Assembly (NCBI GenBank): GCA_015680685.1
Contig: MNCI01025282.1
Span: 271,566-320,066, forward strand
Direction of reading: 5' to 3'
Length of the DNA: 48,501 nucleotides
DNA from: Gnetum montanum
Lineage: Eukaryota; Streptophyta; Gnetopsida; Gnetales; Gnetaceae
How positions within the stretch are numbered: position 1 is the first letter of the stretch; every line of letters begins with the position of its first letter. This document shows, one piece after another, positions 1-10,239 of the stretch. The translations under genes and the position numbers were made by a program. Below the pieces are notes generated by a model that was given only the letters and a program-made list of their open reading frames with translations, did not search any database and had not been told where the DNA came from.

Positions 1-832
1 GAACTCTTTGGTTTGTAGGTTTGTTAGGGCATAAAAGGCATGATCTTGCTTTAGTGAGGACCCACTGGCATTCCTTTTTGGTGCAATTGTTGAGTTCTTT
101 TCCTTGCAATCAATCATCTCTTGTTCCATCCTCATCCATGACATCCATTTTATTAGTGTTGCTGTTGATATTTTTCATCATTCTTGTTCCTCATGTTTTT
201 CCATATTATAGCTACTGGAGGTTCGCTCTTAGTCATGGGGGCATTGGCACAAATTTTTCAATTCTTTCCATTTTACTATTTGTCTAACCCCTACACCTTG
301 GGTAGTTACCTATGATAAATCTCCGAACCAGTTTCTGCCATAACCACAACTTAGCCAATGCACCTCATATCGAGGCAAGGTATCAATTGCATTGTGGTTT
401 ATCTATCCTTGCTCATTTGTGACTGTGTTGTGTGTGCATATGACGATCATACAAACAATGGACAGGGCTTGGAGGAAGCACTCAGGATGGACCAAAACTG
501 GAGCATTTATGAAAGGAGCAAGTTTAGTGCCATGGCTATGGATAAACAATAGAAGGTGCAATCTTGGCATTGGCGGCAACACACTCCATCTTCTCTTTCT
601 CTCTCTTTTTCTCTTCAAGTTTCCAAATAAAGGCTTAGATGTCATTTATGTACGAGTGTTCACCATAATGTTCATGAACACTAATGTTATAATATGCTTA
701 TTGATCCATTCACTGAGCACGTTGAGTCTATCATCCCATTCCACCATCAGTTGTCAGTTAGTTAGTAATCTCATACCTTCCCAATATTTTGTAAGGAACT
801 CGAGGACGATTTTTCATTCACTTGTAGGAGTA
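1..832 (+). other. 3' non-coding internal region of element X, before its 3' LTR
   Basis: This stretch aligns along its whole length with the minus strand of 42375-41632, the region before the 3' LTR of element E. Shared blocks include one ending GGACCCACT (37-69), GCTCTTAGTCATGGGGG (about 227-243), ACCCCTACACCTT (287-299) and GAAGGTGCAATCTT (552-565). It ends with a pre-LTR segment, TTTTTCATTCACTTGTAGGA, followed by GTA and the LTR start. No ORF here has a recognisable domain. The hydrophobic ORF at 21-287 is not conserved in E. A short reading frame ending at 552 is conserved with E and is described in the findings. The rest of element X lies off the left edge. Confidence 0.75.
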
Positions 833-1686
833 TGATGAGAGCGGTTACTTTAGCGGTTTATTCTAATTATTAGAGTAGTTACTCTAGCGGTTTATTCTAA
901 TTATTAGAGCAGTTACTCTAGCAGTTTATTCTAATTATTAGAGTGGTTACTCTAATTATTAGAGTAGTTGCTCCCAAGCCTATAAATATAGTGCCCATGC
1001 GCACAATTGAAAAAGAAGTCTTTTAGCAGAAAAGTAGCGAAACTCTTGTAGTCTATTTAAAAGTTAGAGTATTTTCGAAGTGCCCGCAGTAGGAGGTCTA
1101 AGTGTCGATAGATCTTTATTTGAGCATTATGTACTTGAGCACATCTTGTGTATGACAATAAAGATAAGCTCTTCGATTCATCCTTGCAGCACTTGAGATT
1201 TGTTTTCTTACGCATTTCTTTTATTTTATTTTCTTATGCATTTATTTTATTTTATTTTATTTCATGCACTTTACATTTATGTTATTAGCACACACAGTAC
1301 GATCACTTCGAGCATGCGTGTAACACTTGGTAACCTAGTAATGATTAGCGTTTGGTAATCCCAATAGTGTTGCGCTGGTTTAGGATGTGTATGGCAAGTG
1401 AGAATGGATACTAGTGTTAAGATTAGTTTAAAGCCTAGTTAATCAATAGTTAAGTTAAATTAGTCACTTAGTTATCTCTCTCTCTCCTCCCTTATTAGTA
1501 GCAGGACATAAAAACATAAAAGTTATAAAAAATCATATGCCTCAAACTTACTTAACCATACAATTGTGACATACAAGTAAGTTTGGGAAGACAATGATCA
1601 ACCAACCCATCCTTGTTCCACAAAGGCGCATAGACACTTAGTCCTTGGAATTCAACTGGATCATGCGTGAAACACTTGTATTCGAG
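833..1686 (+). mobile_element. 3' LTR of element X, D-type portion
   Basis: The LTR starts TGATGAGAGCGG directly after the pre-LTR segment and is closely related to the solo LTR at 6023-7029. It carries a tandem array of (T/A)-rich AGAG..GTTACTCTA units at 835-970, then a TATA box TATAAATA at 981-988 and AATAAA-type signals near 1160. A TCTCTCTCTC tract lies at about 1475-1486. The D-type sequence stops inside the shared hexamer TATTCG (1679-1684), where it switches to A-type LTR sequence. The normal end, GGTTGAGCGTAGGGGTACC...CTCATCA, is missing. Confidence 0.8.
835..988 (+). promoter_or_regulatory. LTR promoter with D-type tandem array (element X)
   Basis: At least four imperfect units containing GTTACTCTAGCGGTTTATTC and TAATTATTAGAG precede the sequence CAAGCC followed by TATAAATA at 981-988. 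The same arrangement, with a rearranged array, occurs in the D2 LTR. Array plus TATA box is the typical LTR U3 layout. No transcription data can be inferred. Confidence 0.65.
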
Positions 1687-2186
1687 TATGATGTACTTGG
1701 ACATGTTACATGACTAGAAATAAAGATTGAGATTACTTCCATCATTGAAACATTCACTTAGATTTATTATTGCTTTAATTATTGAATTTTTTACTATTTC
1801 CTTTAGTTAATGTTTCTATTTATTTCTATTTACTATTCTTGTCATTAAGTGGAATAAGTACGACTTAATCACGTGCGCTTAAGTGTAGGTACCAAATCTA
1901 GGAATGTATTATTTGGCACACCTAGTGATGTACAGTTAGTAATTGTAGTGGTAGTTATATGAAGTCCAAGGTGTGTACGAATGATTGGGGATGGATACTC
2001 ATCGCACATAGGCTAGTTTAGATCTTATTTTCCATTGTTCATTAGCTTAATTAATTTATCTCTTTATCATCATTTGGAGCAGCATAGGATTAGACAACAT
2101 CATATGCCTCACTTTGGACTAAATCATACATCATATGTCTTCCACTAGTCCAAGTTGGAAGACAAAAAACTACCAGTGATCTAGTA
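1679..2186 (+). mobile_element. A-type LTR fragment fused to the D-type LTR (chimeric 3' LTR)
   Basis: From TATTCGAGTATGATGTACTTGG onward the sequence follows the interior of the A-type LTR (compare 24991-25440). Shared blocks include AATAAAGATTGAGATTACTT, TACGACTTAATCAC, GTGTACGAATGATT, GGATACTCATCGCAC and TAGGCTAGTTTAGAT. It therefore begins about 240 bp into an A-type LTR and lacks the final 130-170 bp with the CTCATCA end. It is the same strand as 833-1686. The right edge, near 2186, abuts an oppositely oriented LTR. Confidence 0.7.
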
Positions 2187-2189
2187 TGT

Positions 2190-2771
2190 AATTACCAGTA
2201 TAACTATGGATTCATTCTTACTCTCCATACCCATCCTAAACCTATATTAACATTACTAGTTTTACCAAGTGTCTACTGCTAGGTGAACTAAGTATTTATT
2301 GCTCATTACCAAACATTAATACAATATGTTCGAAGTGATCATGCTTACACAGTTATAGAATAAAATATTAATTTCCTAAGTGTAGGAAAGTAAGATGCAT
2401 TTAAAAATAAAGTGCTTGGAAATAAACTAAATGCTAATCCAAGTGCTACAATGGAAGGAATTAATGTTGATGTTATTTCCAGTCATGAAATTTGTCCAAG
2501 TATAATGCTACTTAAATAAACCTTCATTCGATCAATTCATTCTATGTTGTAGGCACTTAGAGGGAAATTTAGCCAAGTCTTATGAAAATAAATTGCAAGA
2601 GATTTAATGTGGAAATGACCAAAAGTGTCATAAACATGGATGGTGCACACATTTATATAAGATTAGGATGGAATGACATCAACATATTTGAGGATACGTC
2701 AACAGGGATGCATTGACAAGGCTGCATTAACACATAGCACTTGACGCAGCTAACTAAGAGATCCTTTATCA
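2190..2771 (-). mobile_element. Truncated 3' LTR of element C
   Basis: On the minus strand it begins TGATAAAGGATCTC (decayed TGATGAG) at 2771, after a pre-LTR segment matching those of B and X. Blocks such as CACTTCGAACATATTG, TTTGGTAAT and TTAGGATGGGTATGG match the same positions in the B and D LTRs. The final 300 bp or so, including CTCATCA, is missing. At about 2186-2200 the sequence changes to the plus-strand A-type LTR fragment, so this is a rearrangement breakpoint. Confidence 0.7.
2651..2755 (-). promoter_or_regulatory. LTR promoter of element C with CGTCAA/TTGACG repeats
   Basis: On the minus strand a run of related motifs (GCTGCGTCAAGTGC, CCTTGTCAATGCATCCCTG, TTGACGTATCC, TGTTGATGTCATTCC) precedes a TATA box, TTATATAAAT, at 2660-2651. 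The core TCAATGCATCCCTGTTGACG reappears, with transition differences only, ahead of this element's ORF2 at 20412-20458. Confidence 0.6.
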
Positions 2772-2999
2772 TACAGTTGTGATTAGTTGAAAACTTATCC
2801 TTGAGTAAACAAAAGAAGGACCAAGTTGTTTACAAAATTTAGGAAGTATAGAATTGACAATTGATTGACTAATAACAATGAACAACTCTGAGTACCACAT
2901 TACAAAATATTCAAGTGTTTATAATGAGAGCAATCAAAATTGGATATTAGACAAAATTTGATAGTCACTAACTGCACAAAATTGACCAAGATGAGGTTG

Positions 3000-3402
3000 T
3001 TGCACTGTGCCTAGAGGTGAAGGCTCCTAAGGATTGGATGATCCTTCACCACATAGTAGTCCAACGGATGGTTGAGGTTAACCTTCTGTTGCATCTAAAA
3101 ACTTGAAGGCATTCAATAGTGCCTTCATTTTCTTCTCCTTCCTCCATGGATCATTAATAGTCCAAGTAGCATTACCCAAACTGGCTAGCATTAGTATGTT
3201 TCATTTACATGGTATTGTTGGAAACATTTCTTACATATTTACAAATTAGGCTATGAAATTTTTATGTTTAATATCAAATGTATGGACAAGGTTTTATAGC
3301 TTTCGAAGATCATTTATCCTCCTAGCTATGGTCTCAGCAACTAATCATTGATCTTTGCACTTACTCTTGAGAATCTTAAGCTCTATGTTAGCTATCTTCA
3401 AC
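3000..3402 (-). pseudogene. ORF2 of element C, C-terminal part
   Basis: The minus strand encodes a decayed homologue of the C-terminus of B's ORF2 (16060-16413). Recognisable blocks are VAETIARRIND, a stretch matching ATWTINDPWRKEKKMKALLNA (broken here only to note the WxINDP..KEKKMKALLNAF pattern), and the tail EPSPLGTV. The stop that ends B and A after GTV/GTT is replaced by a Gln codon, so the frame reads on. It is separated from the rest of ORF2 (17537-19844) by insertion B. Joining at the target duplication restores continuous alignment with B, position for position. Confidence 0.8.
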
Positions 3403-4307
3403 TAATGAGCCTATTGATAGGATCTCATTGACATGTTCTCGTTAATGCAGGGTTTGACCCATTGATGCATACTTATCAATGGGATCTCGTTGACATGATC
3501 TGATTGATGCAGGGTTTGATCCATTGATGCATACCCATTGACAAGGTACCTTGTTTCACTTATAAATGTGTTCCTATGTGTCATATTTATTGCATAAGTC
3601 TCATAGTTGTAGCGAATCTCTTGTAGTTCTTTCACTCAAATGTTAGAATATTTTTCTGAGTGCCCATAGGAAGAGTTAAAGAGTGTACAGATCTTTATTT
3701 GAGCACTATTGTACCTAAGCACTTTAGTGTGTGCAACAATAAAGACGAGCTTTCTGATCAAACCTTATAGCACTTAGACTAGATTAATTGTTTTCTTTAA
3801 GCATTTAATATTCAAGTAATTCCCTTTAATGTTTTTAAGCAATTAAGTGATTAATTGATATAGATTAAATAGAAAACATAAGTACAACTACTTCGAGCAT
3901 ATGTCTAATGCTTAGTAATCCTAGTAACACTTAACATTTGGTAACATATTAGTGTTATACATGCTTGGGATGTGTACGACAAGTGGGAATAGATGCTTAT
4001 GTTAGGATTAGTTATGCAATAAGTAGTTATTAGATTAGGTAAATATTAGATTAATTAATTATTTATTCTTAATGCTTAGGTGACTTAGAACATAAAAGAC
4101 AAAATGATAAAAATCATATACCTTAGTTACCCTTAACCATACCCTTGAAATTTACAAGTGGAATTGGGAAGACAATGATTGCAATAGTTAGTTTAACCTC
4201 CTAGAACCAATGTACAAAGAAACCTAAAGTCTTTGGAATTTGACCATATCATTGAGTTAACGCTAGTGATTTGTATGTTGGGTGTAGGGTATACTTGTTG
4301 CACATCA
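3403..4307 (+). mobile_element. 5' LTR of element B
   Basis: This 905-bp LTR starts TAATGAG (decayed TGATGAG), ends GCACATCA and is followed by the primer-binding site. It pairs with 16643-17531: shared blocks include GTCTCATAGTTGT, AATAAAGAC(A/G)AGCTTTCTGATC, TAATTGTTTTCTTTAAGCAT and AGACAATGATTGCAA. The U3 part carries repeats of GATAGGATCTCATTGAC type (3412-3545). The TATA box TATAAATG is at 3561-3568. Confidence 0.88.
3410..3568 (+). promoter_or_regulatory. LTR promoter of element B with GATAGGATCTCATTGAC repeats
   Basis: Motifs TTGATAGGATCTCATTGAC (3414-3432), ATCAATGGGATCTCGTTGAC (about 3475-3494) and GATCCATTGATGCATACC, with CCCATTGAC, form an array of related and partly inverted units. 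They precede TATAAATG at 3561. The first unit matches 13088-13106, ahead of B's ORF2, except at two CpG-type transitions. Confidence 0.65.
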
Positions 4308-4308
4308 T

Positions 4309-4326
4309 TGACACCATTGTTGGGGA
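4309..4326 (+). other. Primer-binding site of element B (tRNA-Asp type)
   Basis: TGACACCATTGTTGGGGA directly follows the LTR and matches the complement of the plant tRNA-Asp 3' end (TGGCGCCGTTGCCGGGGA). The differences are transitions, mostly at CpG or CpNpG positions. Athila- and Tat-type elements typically use this primer. Confidence 0.75.
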
Positions 4327-6022
4327 TTGTAGCTAGTTTTGTGCACTATCTAGAACTTAGTAAAAAATCATTCAACATGATTAGATCGAACCTTAAAGTT
4401 GTAACCATTCTAACACTAATAAAAATTGTAAAAAGCATACTATTTATTTTCTTCTAATCCAAAATATCTTCTTATAGGGATGATTCTCTGCTGAATTTTG
4501 AGCACACATCCAATCCAAGGAATGAATAATCAAACTAGCCAGTGCTCGACCAATGCCAAGTTATATATATCATCCTGATGAGTACATGCTTAATTTCACC
4601 TTTTCCCTACATCAGGATGATTAGATGTAGTGAAGAGACATGGAGGACAACATTGTGTTACTGCCTGATCGATCAGTTCTTGTGATGCTCCAACTCATGA
4701 GATTGGGCATCTAGGGTCTTGATGCTCAATATGTTGTGTAGGATCATGATTCTAGGGATTACCATCCCACTAAAGCATAATGTAAAATCAATTGACAATA
4801 AGAGAAGTGCTTTGAAGCTGCGAAGGGAAAACAGTTCAATGACCCCTTATTCTTGGTGGGCCAAAAAGACAGTGAGGATCCCTTCTTTGGGGATTTTCAT
4901 TTCATTGAATTTCCTCCCCTTGGTTTTCTACAAAGGGGGCTTGAACCAAAATTTATAGTCCACTATAAAAAATCCTAGTTTAGGCAAGAATGATTCCTAT
5001 GATCATGGAGGATCCAAAGCTGGAAGTGATGGCAGGGATAGGGACAGGCATCATGATTATGATTGTCACCATGAACATCGAAGAGTGGGTGGCAAGCACC
5101 ACAGTGCTAGTCCTCCTTCCTCTTCACCTTCATCATTCTCTTCTTCCTCCTCTAACTCTGACTAAAGCCATAGGACATGTTACCATGATGGAGATTACCA
5201 GCAGGGCAGAGATGATCGTGATCGTAGAGCTTGCTAGAATAATCAAGATTAGGGACATGGGCATTCAAGGGAGGTCCTCCACCATGATAGAAGGGATAGA
5301 AGAGGGCATCATAGGCATAATAGCCATCATAAAGGCCATGACTATAATAAGCCTTGACTTGCTACTTGAAACATGCTAAACATCGCAAAGGCAGTAAGAA
5401 TTCCACCAAGGCATGTGAAAGATGGATAAATAAAGTGGTTGGATATGAACAACATCCCCAAATTTGAAGGGAGATACAACTCAGATTCAAAAAATCATCT
5501 ACAAGCCTTTCATGATGCTTGTGCCTTACAAAACATAAAGAACAAATGACAAAAACTCAAGTTGTTTCGCAGGACACTCATAAGAGAAGCTGAAAGTTGG
5601 TACTAGCCCTTGAAGCTGGAATCAATCTATAGAAGGAGTACGGTGCTTAATTTGTTCAATAAAAAATATCAGACGCACTCTCAAGTGTCCAACTTGAGAA
5701 AGCAGATCCAAGGTTGGTGACAAGGAACACATGAATCCTTGGATGCAACCATGGGCATGTACTATTTTCTTTTGCATCGATGTCCTAGCCATGATTACTT
5801 TCAAAGGGAGCAACTTCACCATATCATAGATGGGCTCTAATAAAAAATGAGGAGAACTCTTGGGGTCTATGCCTAAGGGACATCGTCAAAACTTATGGCC
5901 CATCAGATTCAAAGGTTCATTGAGTAGGTTGGTAAAGAAGAGGGAGAGCTCAAAAAAAGAGAAAGTGTGAAGGAGTACAACCAGGGCCCTTTCATCAAAA
6001 AAAGGAAAGTCCAGTTCATTGA

Positions 6023-6315
6023 TGATGAGAGCAGTTACTCTAATAATTAGAGTGATAATTGTTAGAGAGGTTAATCTAATAATTAGAGTGGTTATTATTA
6101 GGGCGGTTACTCTAATAATTAGAGCGGTAATTATTAGAGCTGTTACTCTAATAATTAGAGTGGTTATTATTAGAGCAGTTACTCTAATTATTAGAGGGGC
6201 ATTTTCTCTAAAATTAGAGTGGTAGTTTTTGTCTAAAATTAGAGGGGAAGTTTCTCTAAAATTAAAGTGGCAATTTTTGTAATTATTAGAGTAGTTGCTC
6301 CCAAGCCTATAAATA
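6023..6315 (+). promoter_or_regulatory. D2 LTR promoter array
   Basis: About a dozen alternating half-units (GTTACTCTAATAATTAGAG and GGTTATTATTAGAG, partly mutual inverted repeats) occupy 6030-6200. AAAATTAGAG units (6205-6270) and CAAGCC plus TATAAATA (6308-6315) follow. The array is longer and differently organised from the D-type array at 835-970, so it has expanded or rearranged between copies. Confidence 0.6.
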
Positions 6316-7029
6316 CAGTGCCCAAGCACACAATAGGGGGAAGTCAAGAAGAAGAATTCAGAAGAGGAAGTCTTTTAGGAGTCATGTAGCGAAACTCTAG
6401 CCAAGTGCCCGCAATAGGAGGTCTAAGTGTGGACAGATCTTTATTCGAGCATTGTGTACCTGAGCACACCTTGTGTACAGTAATAAAGAAGAGCTCTTGG
6501 ATTGATCCTTGCAGCACTTGAGATTTGTTTTCTTACTCATTTCCTTTATTTTATTTTTATCTACATTTATTTTATTTTATTTTATGTACTTTACATTTCT
6601 ATTATTAGCACACACAGTATGATCACTTCGAGCATGCGTGTAACACTTGGTAACCCAAAAACGATTAGCGTTTGGTAATCCTAGTAGTGTTGCATTGGTT
6701 TAGGATGTGTACGACAAGTGAGAAAGGATACTAGTGTTAAGATTAGTTTAAAGCCTAATTAATCAGTAGTTAAGTTAAATTAGTTACTTAGTTATCTCTC
6801 TCTCTCCTCCCTTATTAGCAGCAGGACATAAAAACATAAAAGCTATAAAAATCATATGCCTCAAGCTTACTTAACCATACAATTGTGACATACAAGTAAG
6901 TTTGGAAAGACAACGATCAACCAACCCATCCTTGTTCCACAAAGGTGCATAGGCACTTAGCCCTTGGAATTCGACCGGATCGTGCATGAAACGCTTGTAT
7001 TCGTATGGTTGAGCGTAGGGGGTACCTTG
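6023..7029 (+). mobile_element. D2: D-type LTR inserted in gag of element B
   Basis: It starts TGATGAGAGCAG and matches the D-type LTR at 833-1686. It has a long array of TAATAATTAGAGCGGTTACTC-like units (6030-6270), TATAAATA at 6308-6315, GCTCTTGGATTGATCC and the distal part TTCGTATGGTTGAGCGTAGG that the copy at 833 lacks. It ends GGTACCTTG at a single unknown base (7030), after which B's gag resumes. The last 10 bp or so (CCACTCATCA) are missing, and no internal element sequence is present. It is best read as a solo LTR, but a collapsed full element cannot be excluded. Confidence 0.75.
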
Positions 7030-7879
7030 NAAGGGGTAAGGGAAAAGCTATTGCCAGAGAGGAGGTTTTGGAGTTTAAATTAGATGATGATGATGGGTGT
7101 GACATCTACCAATATGAACATCCTAAGGGATGTTGCCTTGTTGTGTCACACTTGTAGGAATTTGGGGTGTACGCTTTAAATCGTAGATCAGCAAGAAGGC
7201 AAGTACCTAAACGATTACCTTATCCTCAAGGCAATCCATGATAGTTTCACTAATAATGAGCTTATTATCCAAGTGGAGCTCCACCACAATCGTTTTTGTA
7301 GTATCATCAATGGTAGTACCCATAGTTGCAGGGGATGCCACCACCAAGGTAGAAATACCCTTACAAATAGCCTGACCCATATGGCTACTATGTTCAGCAA
7401 CCCATGTCTCCACATGACTCTTCCAGTCACACTTTTTTTTAGTATTTCTACTACCCTTTTGAGTACTACAAAGCTCATTCTCCATCTTTAATAGGGTAGT
7501 TCCCATATCCTTATCATCCTCCTAATTATTCTATGCATGTCCCTGCACCCTCAACCCAATTATCACCTACTCCATCAATGTAGGGCAAGATTCTAGCCTA
7601 GCTATAGCAACGTAATGCTACCAAGGCCATTAATTTATAGTTAGCTCCTTAGCTGAGCAGTTCGAAACCTAGACCTAGAAAAGGACCATTCCTCCAGACC
7701 AGTACTCTTGCAAAGCCCTCATAAACTCACATGACTAATAACCCTACTTCTTCCTCATCCTTTGCATCTAATTCATTTGAGTCCCCTTTGAACCCAACAC
7801 CTCTCGAAGTGAATACTAGCATGCTAACCCATGCGGTAATTGATTGGATAAAGGCTAGCCAAATTCCTAAGAAAAGATG

Positions 7880-8206
7880 TGATCATTAGAGTCCCTTAAT
7901 CTATCTCTAAATTGTTGGAAATGAGGCTTGAAAAGCTCTTCTAAATTCAAGTTCTGGTGTTAATCTAATTTCTCATGAGATGTATAAAGCTTGGGACCTA
8001 CCTCCACTCAAGAAGAGTAACATCCATCTTAGGTTGGTAGACCAGTCCATCATTGTTCCCTTTGGACTGGTGGAGGACATTGTGACTACCATATGTGGGT
8101 GGTCCTATCTTGCTGATTTCCTAGTAATCCGAGTTGACAATTGCAAGAGGGACTTCCCAATCATCATGGGAAGGGGTTGGCTAAGTATTATTAATGCATA
8201 GCTAGG
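7880..8206 (+). pseudogene. pol: Retropepsin-type protease of element B
   Basis: The translation contains a degraded active-site region KALLNSSSGVNLIS, where the family has DSGS. The catalytic Asp codon is AAT (7944-7946), so it would be inactive. Downstream, from 7980, an open stretch of 73 residues reads LVEDIVTTICGWSYLADFLV and DFPIIMGRGWLS, the flap region and second motif of plant Ty3/gypsy proteases. The E copy (44060-43790, minus) aligns throughout and keeps DSGS. It lies between gag and RT, as in Tat/Athila elements. Confidence 0.85.
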
Positions 8207-8559
8207 CATCAGAGACTTTCCTTAGAGATTTTCAAGGAAAATGCATTTGGAAATATCAAGAAGAAGAGAGTTCCATACATCACATACAATGATAAAGGAT
8301 GAAACTGATTGTAGAAACTATGGAACATAGAAGACACATCAATCACAACATGCAAATAGTGTGTAAATGAATCTAAAATTCAAAGGTGCTTGTGCATAGC
8401 AACCACAAAACAGGAGGGTACCTAATGGCTAACAGTTGATCCTGAAAGTAGCACACTGTGCATGAAACCAACTAAGAGCTTAACATGTGCCTATGTTGAA
8501 GGAATGGTTGAATTGGAGCAAGTTCATTACCAACTTTCTAATGATGAACCTAATGACAC

Positions 8560-10080
8560 TTATTGGGAAGAGTTGGAAATCCTTGAGAATTTTAAATAGG
8601 AGCCCTATGAGTTGAAACCTCTACCTACTAGCATAAAATATGCATTTTTGAAAAATGACAAGATGATAATCAATGCCAACCTATCTTCTAAATAAAAAGA
8701 GATGTTGTTGAAGGTGGTCAATAAATGGTAAATAGTCTTTGCTTGGCCTTATCTTGAACTCATTAGGATTGATCCTTAGATATGCCAACATCACATTTAT
8801 ACTAATCCTTTCATAAGCCAAAGAGGTAGCCACAATGGCGGTTGAACCCCAAGTTGAAGTAGATTATCGATGAGGAGATTAAACAACTCTTCAAGACAAG
8901 GTTTATCTATCCAATTATAGATAGCGAGTGGGTTAGCTCACTTGTGAGTGTGCCAAAGAAAGGTGGCAAGTGGATGGTTTGTATTAACTTCAGGCTATTG
9001 TAAATGGCAACCTACAAAAATCATTTTTTGTTACCATTTGTGGACCAGGTGTTGGACACTATCTCTAGGCATTACTATTACAACTTTCTAGATGGTTGTA
9101 ATGGCTATAACTAGATTCAGATTGCACTGAAGGATTAGGCCAAAACTACATTCACAAGTCCCTGGGGAACTTTTGCATACAAAAATATGCCTTTTGGTCT
9201 ATGTAATGGCCTTGCAACATTCCAACACTTTGTCCTTAGCATTTTTAAGTAGCAAATTGGTAGTGGGGTGGAAGTATTTATGGATGAATTCTCCACCTAT
9301 GATACTAAATTTGAGTAAGCCCTGGACCACCTTGAGTAAGTGCTTAAAATATGTGTGGAGACAAATCTTCAGCTTAATTAACAAAAGAGCCATTTGATTG
9401 TCCAAGAGGACATTATGTTGGGGCATAGAATCTCATAAGTAGGGATTGAGGTGGACCTTGAAAAGATTAGGGTCATCCAAGGAATAACCTATCAGCCAGA
9501 AACTATTAAAGATGTCCAGTCATTCCTTAGCCACATTAGATACTACTGACAATTTGTAGAGAATTTTTCTAAGATCGCTAAACCATTAGTAGAGCTAACA
9601 AAGAAAGATGCTCCATTCATATGGACTAAGGAATGCAAGAAGGCATTCCAACAACTCAAAGAAAAGCTTGTAGCAACTCCAATTCTATGAGCACATGATT
9701 GGTCCCAACCATTTTACATCATGATGGACGCATCAAACTATGTCTTGGGAGCCATGCTCACATAGTTGGATGATCAGAAACATTCTTATTACATCCACTA
9801 CATGAGCAAAAGTAATGTGGATGCATAGTTGAACTACACCACAACAAAGAAAGAGCTAATGGTGGTGGTGTATGCCCTAGAGAAATTTAGGCACTATGTG
9901 CTTGGATACAAGGTGTTTGTGCACACAGATCATAATGCCATTTGCTTCATGATGAATAAATTGATGATGAGCCCTCGTGTCATATGGTGGCTTGTGATCT
10001 TACAGGAGTTCAATCTCATAATGGTAAATTGAAAGGAGACTAAGAATGTGGTCACTAATCACTTGTCTTGGTTATGATGG
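8560..10080 (+). pseudogene. pol: Reverse transcriptase and RNase H of element B
   Basis: In order: ELKPLPTSIKYAFL (about 8610, linker before RT), FLDGCNGYN (about 9085-9111, palm motif with catalytic Asp), KNMPFGLCNGLATFQ (about 9181-9225) and VFMDEFSTY (about 9274-9300). The last is where the family has MDDF, so the second catalytic Asp is Glu. Then come LGHRIS (about 9420), the connection region, and RNase H with DASNYVLGA (about 9728) and VHTDHNAI (about 9920). Many in-frame stops and at least two frameshifts are present. MDDF and FLDGYSGYNQI-type motifs point to the Tat/Athila lineage. Confidence 0.88.
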
Positions 10081-10239
10081 GACAACAAAGAGGAGAAGAG
10101 CTTACTTTTTGACTATTTCCTTGATGAACTTCTCTTTTCTAGTGCTATAAATGAACAAGTGCCCAATGAACCTACATGAAATGATAACATCCTAACTTAT
10201 CTTCTCACTTAGGAGATGCCATAAGAGTCACCACAAGAA

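Larger units (their letters stand above)
4545..7700 (+). pseudogene. gag: gag of element B, interrupted by the D2 LTR
   Basis: The N-terminal part (HPDEYMLNFTFSLHQ, about 4565-4610) and the core (DMNNIPKFEG, about 5446; LDATMG, about 5738; HHIIDGL, about 5818; KEEGELKKRESVKEYNQ, about 5938-5988) match the better preserved gag of element E (46695-44800). Between them is a basic Arg/Asp/His-rich region (4990-5379) in a shifted frame. After the D2 LTR the frame resumes at 7031 with GKAIARE and a decayed zinc knuckle (CDIYQYEHPKGCC, second Cys lost), then a Pro/Tyr-rich tail. About 70 residues that E has between these parts are absent at the single 'n' at 7030. Several stops and frameshifts make this a pseudogene. 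Confidence 0.8.

Noticed and set aside
21-287. Hydrophobic 88-residue ORF that could be an env-like or membrane protein
   Set aside because: The equivalent stretch of element E does not keep the frame or the hydrophobic segment. The region is a shared non-coding block, so the ORF is probably chance in T-rich DNA.
4309-4326. tRNA-like sequence
   Set aside because: Only the 18-base complement of the tRNA-Asp 3' end is present, which is a primer-binding site. No tRNA gene fold was found in the window.
5886-6347. Repetitive 153-residue minus-strand ORF (IIRVTALIITT repeats)
   Set aside because: It is the translation of the D2 LTR promoter array on the opposite strand. The repeat in the protein merely mirrors the DNA repeat.
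7207-7506. Minus-strand ORFs overlapping the gag tail of element B
   Set aside because: The plus strand aligns with E's gag tail (Pro/Tyr-rich). The minus ORFs have no counterpart in E.
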